Positions 54,503 to 63,174 of a stretch of 64,000 nucleotides of DNA are shown here, piece after piece. Made by a program: the position numbers and the translations under genes. Location: NCBI GenBank assembly GCA_938049385.1, contig CALIBQ010000015.1, forward strand, positions 23,744 to 87,743, given 5' to 3'. The notes under the pieces were generated by a model. The model saw only the letters and a list, made by a program, of their open reading frames with translations, did not search any database and was not told where the DNA came from. Numbering within the stretch: the stretch's first letter is position 1; each line of letters begins with the position of its first letter. Source of the stretch: an uncultured Anaerolineae bacterium. Lineage in GTDB: Bacteria > Chloroflexota > Anaerolineae > JACIWP01.

Positions 54503-55176
54503 CGGAATCGAACGTCCAGCTTATCACGGTGCAGGACCCGCGTTCGCCTATCGCCGAAGCCTACCGCACCCTGCGCACCAACCTGGAGTTTTCCAGCCTG
54601 GACAACCCGCTCAAGACCCTGGTGGTCACCTCCGCCGGCCCGGAGGAGGGCAAATCCACTACGCTGGCCAACCTGGCGGTCACCATGGCGGAGGCCGGCC
54701 GGCAGACCATCCTGGTGGACTGCGACCTGCGCCGGCCGCGCCTGCACACCTTCTTCGGGCTGGATAACTCGCGCGGCCTGACCACCATGATGGTAGATGA
54801 GGGGGCCATGAAAGACCCGCCCCTACTGGCCACCGGCGTGGAGAACCTTTGGCTCCTGCCCAGCGGCGCTCTGCCGCCCAACCCGGCCGATATGCTGGCG
54901 ACGCGGCGCATGGTCGAGGTCATCGAGGCGCTGAAAGCGCGCGCCGACATGGTGCTCTTCGATGCGCCGCCGGTCATCGCCGTGACGGATGCCGCCATCT
55001 TGGCCACCCGGGTGGATGGGGTCCTGCTGGTGGTGAGTGCCGGCGTCACCAAACGCGACTACGTGCTCCAGGCCAAAGAGCTTCTGGAACGCGTCAGCGC
55101 GCGCGTGGTGGGCGTGGTGCTGACCAACGTCTCCTTTGATGCAACCCTGCACCGCTACTACTCTGAGGCGAGGTAG
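54499..55176 (+). CDS. CpsD/CapB-type bacterial tyrosine kinase
   Basis: 225 residues. IAEAYRTLRTNLEFSS is the family opening. Walker A is SAGPEEGKSTTLANLA, Walker A' ILVDCDLRRPRLH and Walker B MVLFDAPPV. The C-terminus has only a short Tyr pair (HRYYSEAR) for autophosphorylation. GAGG lies six bases before the ATG, which overlaps the Wzz stop. It phosphorylates itself in rings with the Wzz-like partner and controls polymer export and length. The next gene encodes the matching phosphatase type. Confidence 0.93.
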   Translation: MTESNVQLITVQDPRSPIAEAYRTLRTNLEFSSLDNPLKTLVVTSAGPEEGKSTTLANLAVTMAEAGRQTILVDCDLRRPRLHTFFGLDNSRGLTTMMVDEGAMKDPPLLATGVENLWLLPSGALPPNPADMLATRRMVEVIEALKARADMVLFDAPPVIAVTDAAILATRVDGVLLVVSAGVTKRDYVLQAKELLERVSARVVGVVLTNVSFDATLHRYYSEAR

Positions 55177-55216
55177 GGAGTAGTGACGGCGGTGCGGTTC
55201 CCGGCGGCGTGGGCCA

Positions 55217-56059
55217 ATGGTTGAGGCGATGGATCGCGGAGGCTTGCCGGCGCGTGACGGCAGGATTGATCTGCATGCGCATATCCTGCCAGGGGAGGAC
55301 GACGGCCCACAGACCCTGGAGCAGGCGTTGGAAATGGCGCGCATGGCCGCCGCAGACGGCATCGCCTGCATCGTGGCCACGCCGCACAATGTGGGCTGGA
55401 CCAGAGCGGACCACCGCGCGCGCATCCGCCGGCACGCGGCGGCACTGGAAGAAGAGTGCGACCAGGCCGGCATCTCCCTGTGCCTTCTGCCCGGCGTGGA
55501 GATTTACATTGATTTCGATTTGCTGGAGCAACTGCAGGATGGGCGGGCATTTCCTTTGGCGGACAGCCGCTACGTGCTCCTGGAAATGCCCCATTCTGCC
55601 TTTCCTCTCTATACCGAGGAGCTGGTCTTCCATTTGCAGGTCAAGGGCTATGGGGTGATGTTGGCCCATCCGGAACGCAATGCCCTGGTGCAGGCGAATC
55701 CGGGCATGCTGGCCCCGCTGGTGGAGCGGGGCATACTGGTGCAGATCACTGCGGCCAGCCTGGCCGGCCAGTTTGGGGCGGACGTGGCGCGCACTGCGGC
55801 CTATTTACTGCGCAGTCGGTTGGCGCACATCATCGCCACCGATGCGCACAACGACCGCCGGCGGCGGCCGGAGCTTTCCACGGCCGTGGCGGCCGCCGGC
55901 GAAATCATCGGGCCGGCGGAAGCGGAGCAGATGGTGCGGGATATCCCGCGCGCCATCCTGGCTGGCGAGATCATCACCCCTGACCCGCCCTTGAGCAGAG
56001 TGCGGCGGGGCAAATCCTGGTGGGTGCGGGCCCTCAGCGGCCGGCATCTTTCGGGCTGA
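55217..56059 (+). CDS. CpsB/YwqE-type PHP-family tyrosine phosphatase
   Basis: 280 residues. The PHP metal-site motifs are present: IDLHAHILPGEDDGP near residue 17, VATPHNVGW, LAHPERN near residue 150 and IIATDAHNDRRRRP near residue 210. CpsB/YwqE proteins remove phosphate from the tyrosine kinase encoded just upstream. The start at 55217 is the first in-frame ATG; no strong binding site precedes it, and an ATG at 55229 is also possible. Confidence 0.9.
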   Translation: MVEAMDRGGLPARDGRIDLHAHILPGEDDGPQTLEQALEMARMAAADGIACIVATPHNVGWTRADHRARIRRHAAALEEECDQAGISLCLLPGVEIYIDFDLLEQLQDGRAFPLADSRYVLLEMPHSAFPLYTEELVFHLQVKGYGVMLAHPERNALVQANPGMLAPLVERGILVQITAASLAGQFGADVARTAAYLLRSRLAHIIATDAHNDRRRRPELSTAVAAAGEIIGPAEAEQMVRDIPRAILAGEIITPDPPLSRVRRGKSWWVRALSGRHLSG

Positions 56060-56095
56060 TTCACGTGCCAAACTATATCGGTGGGAGAGAAAGCG

Positions 56096-57160
56096 ATGAA
56101 AGGGCTGATCCTGAGCGGAGGAAAAGGGACACGGCTGTATCCCATCACCTATACCAGCGCCAAACAGTTGGTGCCCATCGCCAATAAGCCAGTGCTCTTC
56201 CGCGTCATCGAGGCCATTGTGGACGCCGGCATCCGCGACATCGGCATCGTCGTCGGCGATACCGCCGAAGAGGTCATGGAAGCCGTCGGCGACGGCTCGC
56301 GCTGGGACTGCCGCATCACCTATATCCGTCAGGAGGCCCCCCTTGGGCTGGCCCATGCGGTCAAAATCTCGCAGGACTTCCTCGGGGACGAGCGCTTCGT
56401 CATGTTCCTGGGGGACAACGTTATCCAGGGCGGCATCTCATCCCTTATTTCCCAGTTCGCTACCTCCGACTACAACTGCCAGATTGTGCTGAAGCGCGTC
56501 GAGCACCCCGAGCAGTACGGCGTGGCGGAGCTGAAGGACGGGCGCATCGTGCGCCTGGTGGAAAAGCCGCGCCATCCCAAATCCAACCTGGCGCTGGTGG
56601 GCATCTACATGTTCGACCACCATATCTTCGAGGCGGTCAATGCCATCACGCCCTCCTGGCGTGGGGAGCTGGAGATCACCGACGCCATCCAGTACCTGGT
56701 GGACAAGGGATACAAGGTCTATCCGCACATTCATGAGGGGTGGTGGATTGATACGGGGGCGCCGGGGGACCTGCTGGAAGCCAACAGCCTGGTGCTCGAC
56801 GAAATTACGCATACCATCGAGGGCTATGTGGACCGGGATTCGGAGATCAACGGCAAAGTGACGATTCAGAAGGGTGCCGAGATCATCAACAGCCGCATCC
56901 GCGGGCCGGCCATCATCGGGGAGTACTCGCGCATCGTCAACTCTTACATCGGTCCTTTCACCTCTATCTATCACCATGTCCTCATCGAGGACAGCGAGAT
57001 CGAACATTCTATCGTGCTGGAGTACAGCAAAATCATTGACATCCCCCAGCGCATCGAGGACAGTCTGATTGGACGGAACGTCGAAATCCGGCGCTCGCCG
57101 CTGAAGCCCAAGGCCTATAAGATGACGTTGGGGGATAACAGCCGCGTCGGCATCCTGTGA
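56096..57160 (+). CDS. rmlA: Glucose-1-phosphate thymidylyltransferase, long form with left-handed beta-helix
   Basis: About 354 residues. The nucleotidyltransferase part has GLILSGGKGTRLYPIT, TSAKQLVPIANKP and VEKPRHPKSN. The last 110 residues are hexapeptide-type repeats (VTIQKGAEIINSRIRGPAII), as in the long RmlA/RfbA-like forms found in Archaea and some bacteria. It makes dTDP-glucose. GGGAG lies about eight bases before the ATG at 56096. rmlB is two genes downstream; rmlC and rmlD are not in the window. Because of its long form a UDP- or other NDP-glucose product is possible. Confidence 0.88.
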   Translation: MKGLILSGGKGTRLYPITYTSAKQLVPIANKPVLFRVIEAIVDAGIRDIGIVVGDTAEEVMEAVGDGSRWDCRITYIRQEAPLGLAHAVKISQDFLGDERFVMFLGDNVIQGGISSLISQFATSDYNCQIVLKRVEHPEQYGVAELKDGRIVRLVEKPRHPKSNLALVGIYMFDHHIFEAVNAITPSWRGELEITDAIQYLVDKGYKVYPHIHEGWWIDTGAPGDLLEANSLVLDEITHTIEGYVDRDSEINGKVTIQKGAEIINSRIRGPAIIGEYSRIVNSYIGPFTSIYHHVLIEDSEIEHSIVLEYSKIIDIPQRIEDSLIGRNVEIRRSPLKPKAYKMTLGDNSRVGIL

Positions 57161-57194
57161 CGCCGGCGGTATCTTATACGGGGTATAAGGACGT

Positions 57195-58622
57195 ATGCCA
57201 GAGAAACGAACACAGGTTACGCTGATTTACCCGGGCATCGCCGGCTATGGGTTCAACTCCCTGGCCCACGGCATGGAGGCCGGCTGGGTCAGCCACGGCC
57301 TGGCGCACATCAGCTCTGCCGCCAAGGCGGAGGGCTTTCACGTGGATTTGATCGACCTGCGCGCCCTGAAAGGATGGGAGGAATTCGAGGAGGAAATCCA
57401 GGCGCGCCGGCCGAATGTCATCGGCGTCACCATGATGAGCGTGGACTTCAATCCGGCCAACGAGGCCATCCGCCGCGCCAAGGCCATCCTGCCTGAGCTG
57501 GTGGCCGTCGTCGGCGGGCCGCATCCCACGGTGGCGGTGGATGAGGTCGCCGCCAACCCGGCCATTGACTATATCGTCCTGGGGGAGGGAGAGATTACCT
57601 TCCCTTGGCTGTTGAACGAGCTGGAGGCCGGCCGGCGGCCGGAGGACCGCGTCCTGCTGGGCCAGATGCCTGACCTGGATGCCCTTCCTTTCCCGGACCG
57701 CGAGCTGTTCCTGGAGGAGTGGCGGAAACACGGCTATACGCTGGACTCGCCCGAGGTGCCCTTTGTGGAGGAGCTTCCGCCGCCCTTCCTGACGATTATC
57801 GCCGGCCGCGGCTGTATGTACAACTGCAACTTCTGCCAGCCGGCGGAGCGCAAGATCTTCGGCCGGCGGGTGCGCCGGCGCTCCGTGCCCAACATCATTC
57901 GCGAGCTGGAGGAACTGCGCGAGCGCTACCATTTCGCCAGCTTCATGTTCCACGACGACTGTCTGACCGAGGACCGCGAGTGGGTCATCGAGTTTTGTCA
58001 GGCATACCGAGCGGCCGGCTTCACCCAGCCCTTCTTCTGCCAGAGCCGGGCCGACATCATCGTCAAAAATCCCGACATGGTCAAGCTGATGGCCGAGGCC
58101 GGCTTGAAGGGCTACTTCATCGGCTTCGAGAGCGGCAGTGATCGCGTTCTGCGCTTCCTGCGCAAGGGCACCACGCGCTCCATCAACCTGGAGGCGGCCC
58201 GCATCTGCAAGCGCTACGGCGTCAAAATCTGGGCCAACTACATGCTGGGCATCCCCACCGAAACGCGCGAAGAGGTCATGGACACCATCTCCATGCTCAA
58301 GCAGATTGATCCGGATTATTACAGCCCGGCCTTTTACACGCCGCACCCGGGGAGCGACCTGTACGATTACTGCATCGAGCATGACCTTTCGCTCATCACC
58401 AGCCATGACCAGTACCGCCGCAACCCGACGGAGACGAAGATCAAGGGGCAGGATTACACCTTCTTGCAGTGGGCGCTGGAAGAGTCCCAGCGCCGCACCT
58501 GGTACAACCGCCTGCGGCGCTGGTTCATCCGCAACTGGAAGCGCTACGCCAACCCGCGCAAGATCGTGCGCAAGCTGGGGCAGATGCTGGGGCTGGCGCG
58601 GCGCTCCCCCCAGCCGGCCTGA
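57195..58622 (+). CDS. B12-binding-domain radical SAM protein
   Basis: 475 residues. The N-terminal 150 residues form a cobalamin-binding-type Rossmann domain (NVIGVTMMSVDFNPANEA, VVGGPHPTVAV, YIVLGEGE), without a DxHxxG histidine. The radical SAM core starts at GRGCMYNCNFCQPAE (C-x3-C-x2-C) near residue 201, with the FIGFESGSDRVLRFLRKGT motif near residue 313. The basic C-terminal 50 residues may contact membrane or substrate. Members often methylate unactivated carbons. Its place between rmlA and rmlB suggests modification of a sugar or lipid in this pathway; this is inferred. Confidence 0.87.
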   Translation: MPEKRTQVTLIYPGIAGYGFNSLAHGMEAGWVSHGLAHISSAAKAEGFHVDLIDLRALKGWEEFEEEIQARRPNVIGVTMMSVDFNPANEAIRRAKAILPELVAVVGGPHPTVAVDEVAANPAIDYIVLGEGEITFPWLLNELEAGRRPEDRVLLGQMPDLDALPFPDRELFLEEWRKHGYTLDSPEVPFVEELPPPFLTIIAGRGCMYNCNFCQPAERKIFGRRVRRRSVPNIIRELEELRERYHFASFMFHDDCLTEDREWVIEFCQAYRAAGFTQPFFCQSRADIIVKNPDMVKLMAEAGLKGYFIGFESGSDRVLRFLRKGTTRSINLEAARICKRYGVKIWANYMLGIPTETREEVMDTISMLKQIDPDYYSPAFYTPHPGSDLYDYCIEHDLSLITSHDQYRRNPTETKIKGQDYTFLQWALEESQRRTWYNRLRRWFIRNWKRYANPRKIVRKLGQMLGLARRSPQPA

Positions 58623-58670
58623 CGCGTTTATCTGACACTGAACACGAGGGAGGATGGAAGAGGCTGCGCG

Positions 58671-59678
58671 ATGAGGAACATCATGGTCACCGGCGGCGCC
58701 GGCTTCATCGGCTCCAACTTCGTGCACTACCTGCTGGAGAAGTACCCGGACTACCGCGTGCTGGTCTTTGACAAGCTGACCTACGCCGGCAACTTGGCCA
58801 ACCTGGCCGACCTGGCCGGCAACCCCCGCTATCACTTCGTGCGGGGCGACATCTGCGATGCCGAGGCCGTGCGGGCGGCCATCCGCCAGTACGATATTGA
58901 CACCATCGTCAACTTCGCCGCGGAGACCCATGTGGACCGCTCCATCATGGACGCGGACGCTTTCATCCGTACTGATATCTACGGCACCTATGTCCTGCTG
59001 GAAGCGGTCAAAGAGTTCGGCCTGGAGCGTTTCCATCAGGTCAGCACGGATGAGGTCTACGGCGAGGTGCTGGAGGGCTCCTCCGTGGAGACGGACCCTC
59101 TGCGGCCGCGCAGTCCCTATGCGGCCAGCAAGGCCGGCGCCGAACACCTGGTCCAGGCGTATTTCGTCACGTACGGCCTGCCAGTCACCATCACGCGCGG
59201 CTCCAATAACATTGGGCCGTATCAGTACCCGGAGAAAGTCGTGCCGCTCTTCATCACCAACGCCATTGATGACCTGCCCCTGCCGCTCTACGGCGACGGT
59301 ACCCAACAGCGCGACTACCAGTATGTGCTGGACCACTGCGAGGGGATTGATATCGTCCTGCATCATGGGAAGCCCGGCGAGGCGTACAACCTGGGCACCG
59401 GGGTCGAGACGCGCAACATTGACATGGCGCGTATGATCCTGCGCCTGCTGGGCAAGCCGGAGAGCCTGATCCAGTTCGTGAAGGACCGCCCGGGCCATGA
59501 CCGGCGCTATTCCATCAACTGCGACAAGATCAAGGCGTTGGGCTGGCGCTCACGCCACACTTTCGAGCAGGCGCTGGAGAAGACGGTGCGCTGGTACGTG
59601 GAGCACGAGGAATGGTGGCGGCCCTTGAAGAGCGGCGAGTATAAGGAGTATTACCGCCGGCAGTATCTACAGCGCTGA
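58671..59678 (+). CDS. rmlB: dTDP-glucose 4,6-dehydratase
   Basis: 335 residues. It has the NAD motif [27 protein letters not shown], the catalytic STDEVYG (Asp-Glu) and SPYAASKAGAEH (Tyr-x3-Lys), and RPGHDRRYSINCDKI near the end, all as in RmlB. It converts dTDP-glucose to dTDP-4-keto-6-deoxyglucose. The product can go to rhamnose or other deoxysugars; later enzymes are not in the window. A hairpin terminator follows, so this is probably the end of the cluster. Confidence 0.95.
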   Translation: MRNIMVTGGAGFIGSNFVHYLLEKYPDYRVLVFDKLTYAGNLANLADLAGNPRYHFVRGDICDAEAVRAAIRQYDIDTIVNFAAETHVDRSIMDADAFIRTDIYGTYVLLEAVKEFGLERFHQVSTDEVYGEVLEGSSVETDPLRPRSPYAASKAGAEHLVQAYFVTYGLPVTITRGSNNIGPYQYPEKVVPLFITNAIDDLPLPLYGDGTQQRDYQYVLDHCEGIDIVLHHGKPGEAYNLGTGVETRNIDMARMILRLLGKPESLIQFVKDRPGHDRRYSINCDKIKALGWRSRHTFEQALEKTVRWYVEHEEWWRPLKSGEYKEYYRRQYLQR

Positions 59679-59696
59679 CGCACGGCTGTACCGTTC

Positions 59697-59729
59697 CAGA
59701 AGGGCCGGCCCTGCGGCGCGGCCCTTCTG
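59697..59729 (+). terminator. Hairpin terminator after rmlB
   Basis: An 11-bp perfect stem, 59697-59707 (CAGAAGGGCCG) with 59719-59729, and an 11-base loop. TGTCTCTG follows, a weak U-tract. It lies 18 bases after the rmlB stop and before the unrelated rescue-factor gene. Confidence 0.6.
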
Positions 59730-59762
59730 TGTCTCTGCCGGCGGGCGCGCAGGACAGGCATA

Positions 59763-60203
59763 ATGAATGACGCGAATGAGCGTGTAATAATCACCCCTTC
59801 CCTCTCCATCCCTATGGAGGAGCTGTCGTTCCATTTCTCGCGCGCCGGCGGCCCGGGCGGACAGCACGTCAACACCTCGGAAACGCGGGTCGAACTGCGC
59901 TTCGATGTCCGCCGCTCCCCGTCCCTGAGCGCATGGCAGAAGGAACGCATCCTGGAGCGGTTAGGCTCGTACATTGACTCTGACGGTGTGCTCCATATGT
60001 TCGCCGCCTCGCGGCGCAGTCAGCGGCAGAACCGGCAGGAGGTCATCGAGCGCTTCCAGAAACTGCTGGCGCAGGCACTGCGGCCGCGCCGGCCGCGCCT
60101 GCCCACGCAACCGGATGCCGCGGCGCGTCAGCGCCGGCTGGAGGCCAAGCGCCGGCGCTCCCAGATCAAGCGCCTGCGCCGCCTGCCACCGGACGAGCTG
60201 TGA
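59763..60203 (+). CDS. arfB: ArfB-like ribosome rescue peptidyl-tRNA hydrolase
   Basis: 146 residues. The release-factor GGQ motif is in FSRAGGPGGQHVNTSETRVE near residue 26, and the C-terminal 40 residues are Arg/Lys-rich (RRLEAKRRRSQIKRLRR), the tail that enters the empty mRNA channel. There are no stop-codon-recognition domains. It frees ribosomes stalled on truncated mRNA. It is followed 30 bases later by the cobalamin-binding gene, which is probably not functionally linked. Confidence 0.9.
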   Translation: MNDANERVIITPSLSIPMEELSFHFSRAGGPGGQHVNTSETRVELRFDVRRSPSLSAWQKERILERLGSYIDSDGVLHMFAASRRSQRQNRQEVIERFQKLLAQALRPRRPRLPTQPDAAARQRRLEAKRRRSQIKRLRRLPPDEL

Positions 60204-60233
60204 CCGGTGGACGTATGACAGGAGAGGTATCAT

Positions 60234-61886
60234 ATGGAAGGACGGCGGGTAGTGGTGGCCGCGGCCCTGGGGGAGTGCGTCCATGTGGCCGGCGTCCTCA
60301 ATTTCCTGCGGCTGGCGGAGCAGGCTGGCTGGAAAACGGTGTTCCTGGGGCCGGCGGTCAGTATCGAGGAAGTCCTGCAAGCTGCGCGTGCGCACCAAGC
60401 GGACCTGGTAGGTGTGTCGTACCGGCTGACGCCGGAAACGGGGGAGCGGCTCTTGGCGGAGTTTGCAGAGGACGCGGCAGACCTGCATTCTGCCGGCGTG
60501 CGCTTCGTCTTCGGCGGCACCCCGCCGGTGGCAGAGCGCGCCCGCGCTCTAAGCGGTTTTTTTGACGCTGTGTTTGACGGCTCACAGACCACCGAAGAAG
60601 TGCTGGCCTATTTGCGGGGTGCCCCGCTGGAAGGCCGGCAGGAATCGGACTATCCGCAGACGGCGGTTGAACGCATCCGCTGGAAGGCTCCCTATCCTAT
60701 CTTGCGTCATCACTTCGGGCTTCCGACGGTGGAGGACACCATTGCCGGCGTGGCGCGCATTGCCGAATCGCGCCTCCTGGATATCATCTCGCTGGGGCTG
60801 GACCAGGACGCGCAGGAGAACTTCTTCCACCCGGAGCGCCAGGACCCGCGCCGGCGGGGGGCCGGCGGTGTGCCGGTGCGGACGGCGGAAGACCTGGAGG
60901 CCATTTACGCAGCCTCGCGCCGCGGCAATTTCCCCCTCCTGCGCGCCTATTCCGGCACCGATGACTTTATCCCCATGGCCGAACTGCTGGTGCACACCAT
61001 CCGCAATGCCTGGTGCGCCATCCCCCTCTTCTGGTTCAACCGCATGGACGGGCGCGGGCCGTGGGACCTGGAGGGTTCCATCCGTGAGCATCAGCGCGTC
61101 ATGGCGTGGTACGCGGAACGCGGCATTCCAGTGGAGCTGAACGAACCGCACCACTGGGGCATGCGCGACGCCTCTGACGTAACCTTTGTGGTCAGCGCCT
61201 ATCTGTCCGCCTATAACGCCAAAGCCTTCGGCGTGCGCGACTATATCGCCCAGATGATGTTCAACAGTCCACCGGGGCTGTCCGATGCTATGGACCTGGC
61301 CAAGATGCTGGCTTGTCTGGAAATGGCCCAGCCCTTGGAAGACGCAAATTTTCGCATCTGGTGCCAGACCCGCATTGGTCTGCTCTCGCATCCCTTGGAT
61401 GAAGAAGCGGCACGCGGGCACCTGGCGGCGGCGACCTACTTGCAGATGGCTCTGCGGCCGCATATCGTGCATATCGTCGGACATACCGAGGCGCATCATG
61501 CCGCCACTGCGGAGGACGTGATAGCGGCCTGTCGGGTAGCGCGCCGGGCCATCGAGAATGCCCTGCGGGGCGCGCCGGACATGACCCGCGATCCCCGGGT
61601 GCAGGAGCGCAAAGAGGAGCTGATAGCGGAGGCGCAGGTGACCTTGGACGCCATCCGGGGGATCGCCGGCCCAGGCGTTGCAGACCCACTGACCGACCCG
61701 GCCACCCTGGCGCGAGCGGTCACCACCGGCATCCTGGACGCACCGCACTTGAAGAACAATGCCTTCGCGCGCGGCATGGCGGTCACGCGCATTGACGAGC
61801 GCGGGGCGTGTGTGGCGGTAGACCCGGCCAGCGGCCGGCCGTTATCCGAAAGGGAACGCATCCAACAGTTGCTGAGCACAGGATAA
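60234..61886 (+). CDS. Cobalamin-binding protein with mutase-like TIM barrel, B12 amino-acid mutase family-like
   Basis: 550 residues. Residues about 1-130 form a B12-binding Rossmann domain: CVHVAG (Cys in place of Asp, with His17 and Gly20 kept from DxHxxG), a VGVSYRL segment and FVFGGTPP. The rest resembles the catalytic barrel of methylaspartate/amino-acid mutase large subunits, with NEPHHWGMRDASD, the helix-rich YNAKAFGVRDYIAQMMFN and HIVGHTEAHHAATAEDVI. In glutamate or ornithine mutases the two parts are separate chains; here they form one. The next gene is an opine-dehydrogenase-family enzyme 47 bases on. Together they may rearrange and oxidise or reduce an amino acid. Substrate unknown. 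Confidence 0.68.
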   Translation: MEGRRVVVAAALGECVHVAGVLNFLRLAEQAGWKTVFLGPAVSIEEVLQAARAHQADLVGVSYRLTPETGERLLAEFAEDAADLHSAGVRFVFGGTPPVAERARALSGFFDAVFDGSQTTEEVLAYLRGAPLEGRQESDYPQTAVERIRWKAPYPILRHHFGLPTVEDTIAGVARIAESRLLDIISLGLDQDAQENFFHPERQDPRRRGAGGVPVRTAEDLEAIYAASRRGNFPLLRAYSGTDDFIPMAELLVHTIRNAWCAIPLFWFNRMDGRGPWDLEGSIREHQRVMAWYAERGIPVELNEPHHWGMRDASDVTFVVSAYLSAYNAKAFGVRDYIAQMMFNSPPGLSDAMDLAKMLACLEMAQPLEDANFRIWCQTRIGLLSHPLDEEAARGHLAAATYLQMALRPHIVHIVGHTEAHHAATAEDVIAACRVARRAIENALRGAPDMTRDPRVQERKEELIAEAQVTLDAIRGIAGPGVADPLTDPATLARAVTTGILDAPHLKNNAFARGMAVTRIDERGACVAVDPASGRPLSERERIQQLLSTG

Positions 61887-61932
61887 TTTAATTCGTCAGC
61901 GGGTCATTGAAACCAGTGAAGGAGGCAGTACA

Positions 61933-63045
61933 ATGGCGTTCAGCGCAAGCCGCTACCTGGTGATCGGCGCCGGCCACGGTGGCAAGGCCATGGCAGCCCA
62001 CCTGGCACTGATGGGATGCGATGTCACGCTGTACAACCGCACGCCGGAGAATGTCGCCGGCATCGCCGCTCGCGGCGGTATTGACCTGGAAAGCTATCCC
62101 AACGGGCCGCGCGGCTTCGGCAAACTGCAGTGCGTGACGTCTGACCTCAGCCAAGCGCTCTCCCGCGCCGAGGTCATCATGGTGGTAACTCCCTCTTCCG
62201 CCCATCGGGAGCTGGCGGAGCGCATGGCACCCTACCTGCGGGACGGCCAGATCATTATCTTGAACCCCGGCCGCACCTGCGGCGCCATCGAGGTGGCGAA
62301 AGTCCTGCGCGATGTTGGCTGTCAGGCGAGGGTCAAGATTGCCGAGGCCGGCACTTTCGTCTATGCCAGCCGAAGCGACGGGCCGGCACAAGCGCGCATA
62401 TTCCGCATCAAGGACGCGGTGCCGCTGGCGGCACTGCCGGCGAAAGACACGCCAGAGGTGCTGGAGGCAGTGCGGGATGCCTATCCGCAGTTCATTGACG
62501 GCGGCAGTGTACTGCAGACGAGCTTGGACAACATGGGTGCGATATTCCACCCTGCGTTGGTCATCCTGAACGCCGGCTGGATCGAATCCACCCACGGCGA
62601 GTTCCAGTTCTACATTGACGGCGTCACCCCTTCTGTGGCTCGCGTGCTGGAGGTGCTGGACAGAGAGCGGGTAACAGTGGCGGCGTCTTTGGGCATCCGC
62701 GCACAGACCGCTCTGGAGTGGCTCAAACGCGCCTATGATGCCACTGGCACCACCCTGTACGAGGCCATCCAGAACCAGGAGGGCTATTACGGCATCATGG
62801 CGCCCAAAACCCTTCATCACCGCTATATCTTTGAGGACATTCCCATGAGCGTCGTGCCCATCGCCGCGCTGGGCGCCCAGTACGGGGTGGCAGTGCGTGC
62901 CATGGAGGCCATCATCCGCCTGGCCTGTATCATCCACCAGACCGACTACTGGCGGCGCGGCAGGACGCCGGACAAGCTGGGCATTTCCCATCTCTCGGTG
63001 GCGGAGCTGACGCGGTATGTGATGGAGGGGGAGTGGGAGCGTTGA
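61933..63045 (+). CDS. NAD(P)-dependent octopine/nopaline-dehydrogenase-family protein
   Basis: 370 residues. The dinucleotide site VIGAGHGGKAMAAHLALMG is at the N-terminus, and VVTPSSAHRELAERMAPYL and ILNPGRTCGA complete the Rossmann half. The C-terminal helical half has DNMGAIFHPALVILNAGWIE (candidate catalytic His) and HHRYIFEDIPMSVVPIAALG, typical of the octopine_DH family. Enzymes of this type couple or split amino acids and 2-oxo acids with NAD(P)H. GGAGG lies upstream of the ATG. Co-transcription with the cobalamin-binding gene is likely. Confidence 0.86.
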   Translation: MAFSASRYLVIGAGHGGKAMAAHLALMGCDVTLYNRTPENVAGIAARGGIDLESYPNGPRGFGKLQCVTSDLSQALSRAEVIMVVTPSSAHRELAERMAPYLRDGQIIILNPGRTCGAIEVAKVLRDVGCQARVKIAEAGTFVYASRSDGPAQARIFRIKDAVPLAALPAKDTPEVLEAVRDAYPQFIDGGSVLQTSLDNMGAIFHPALVILNAGWIESTHGEFQFYIDGVTPSVARVLEVLDRERVTVAASLGIRAQTALEWLKRAYDATGTTLYEAIQNQEGYYGIMAPKTLHHRYIFEDIPMSVVPIAALGAQYGVAVRAMEAIIRLACIIHQTDYWRRGRTPDKLGISHLSVAELTRYVMEGEWER

Positions 63046-63083
63046 AGGGGATGGTGAGCACATCATCTGCTGTTCCGGCGCAT

Positions 63084-63112
63084 TTGTGAGCGTCTGGCAG
63101 TTATGCTACAAT
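63084..63112 (+). promoter_or_regulatory. Extended -10 promoter of rsfS
   Basis: TTGTGA (63084-63089), a 17-base spacer and TACAAT (63107-63112), with TGC immediately before the -10 (extended -10). An in-frame ATG at 63103 lies inside this promoter and so would not be in the mRNA. Confidence 0.6.
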
Positions 63113-63174
63113 TGCGCCGGCCGGCAGTGAACATCACCGCCATACCAACATCTCTGGATGCAAGGAGGTCGCCT

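Noticed and set aside
57174..59498. A 774-codon open frame on the minus strand
   Set aside because: It lies entirely opposite the radical SAM and rmlB genes, which have clear motifs; its translation is compositionally odd (Val/Asp/Gly/His-rich) with no recognisable domain. Long antisense frames are usual in GC-rich DNA.
63103..63174. ATG at 63103 as the rsfS start
   Set aside because: It lies within an extended -10 promoter, adds 24 residues not typical of RsfS and has no ribosome-binding site.
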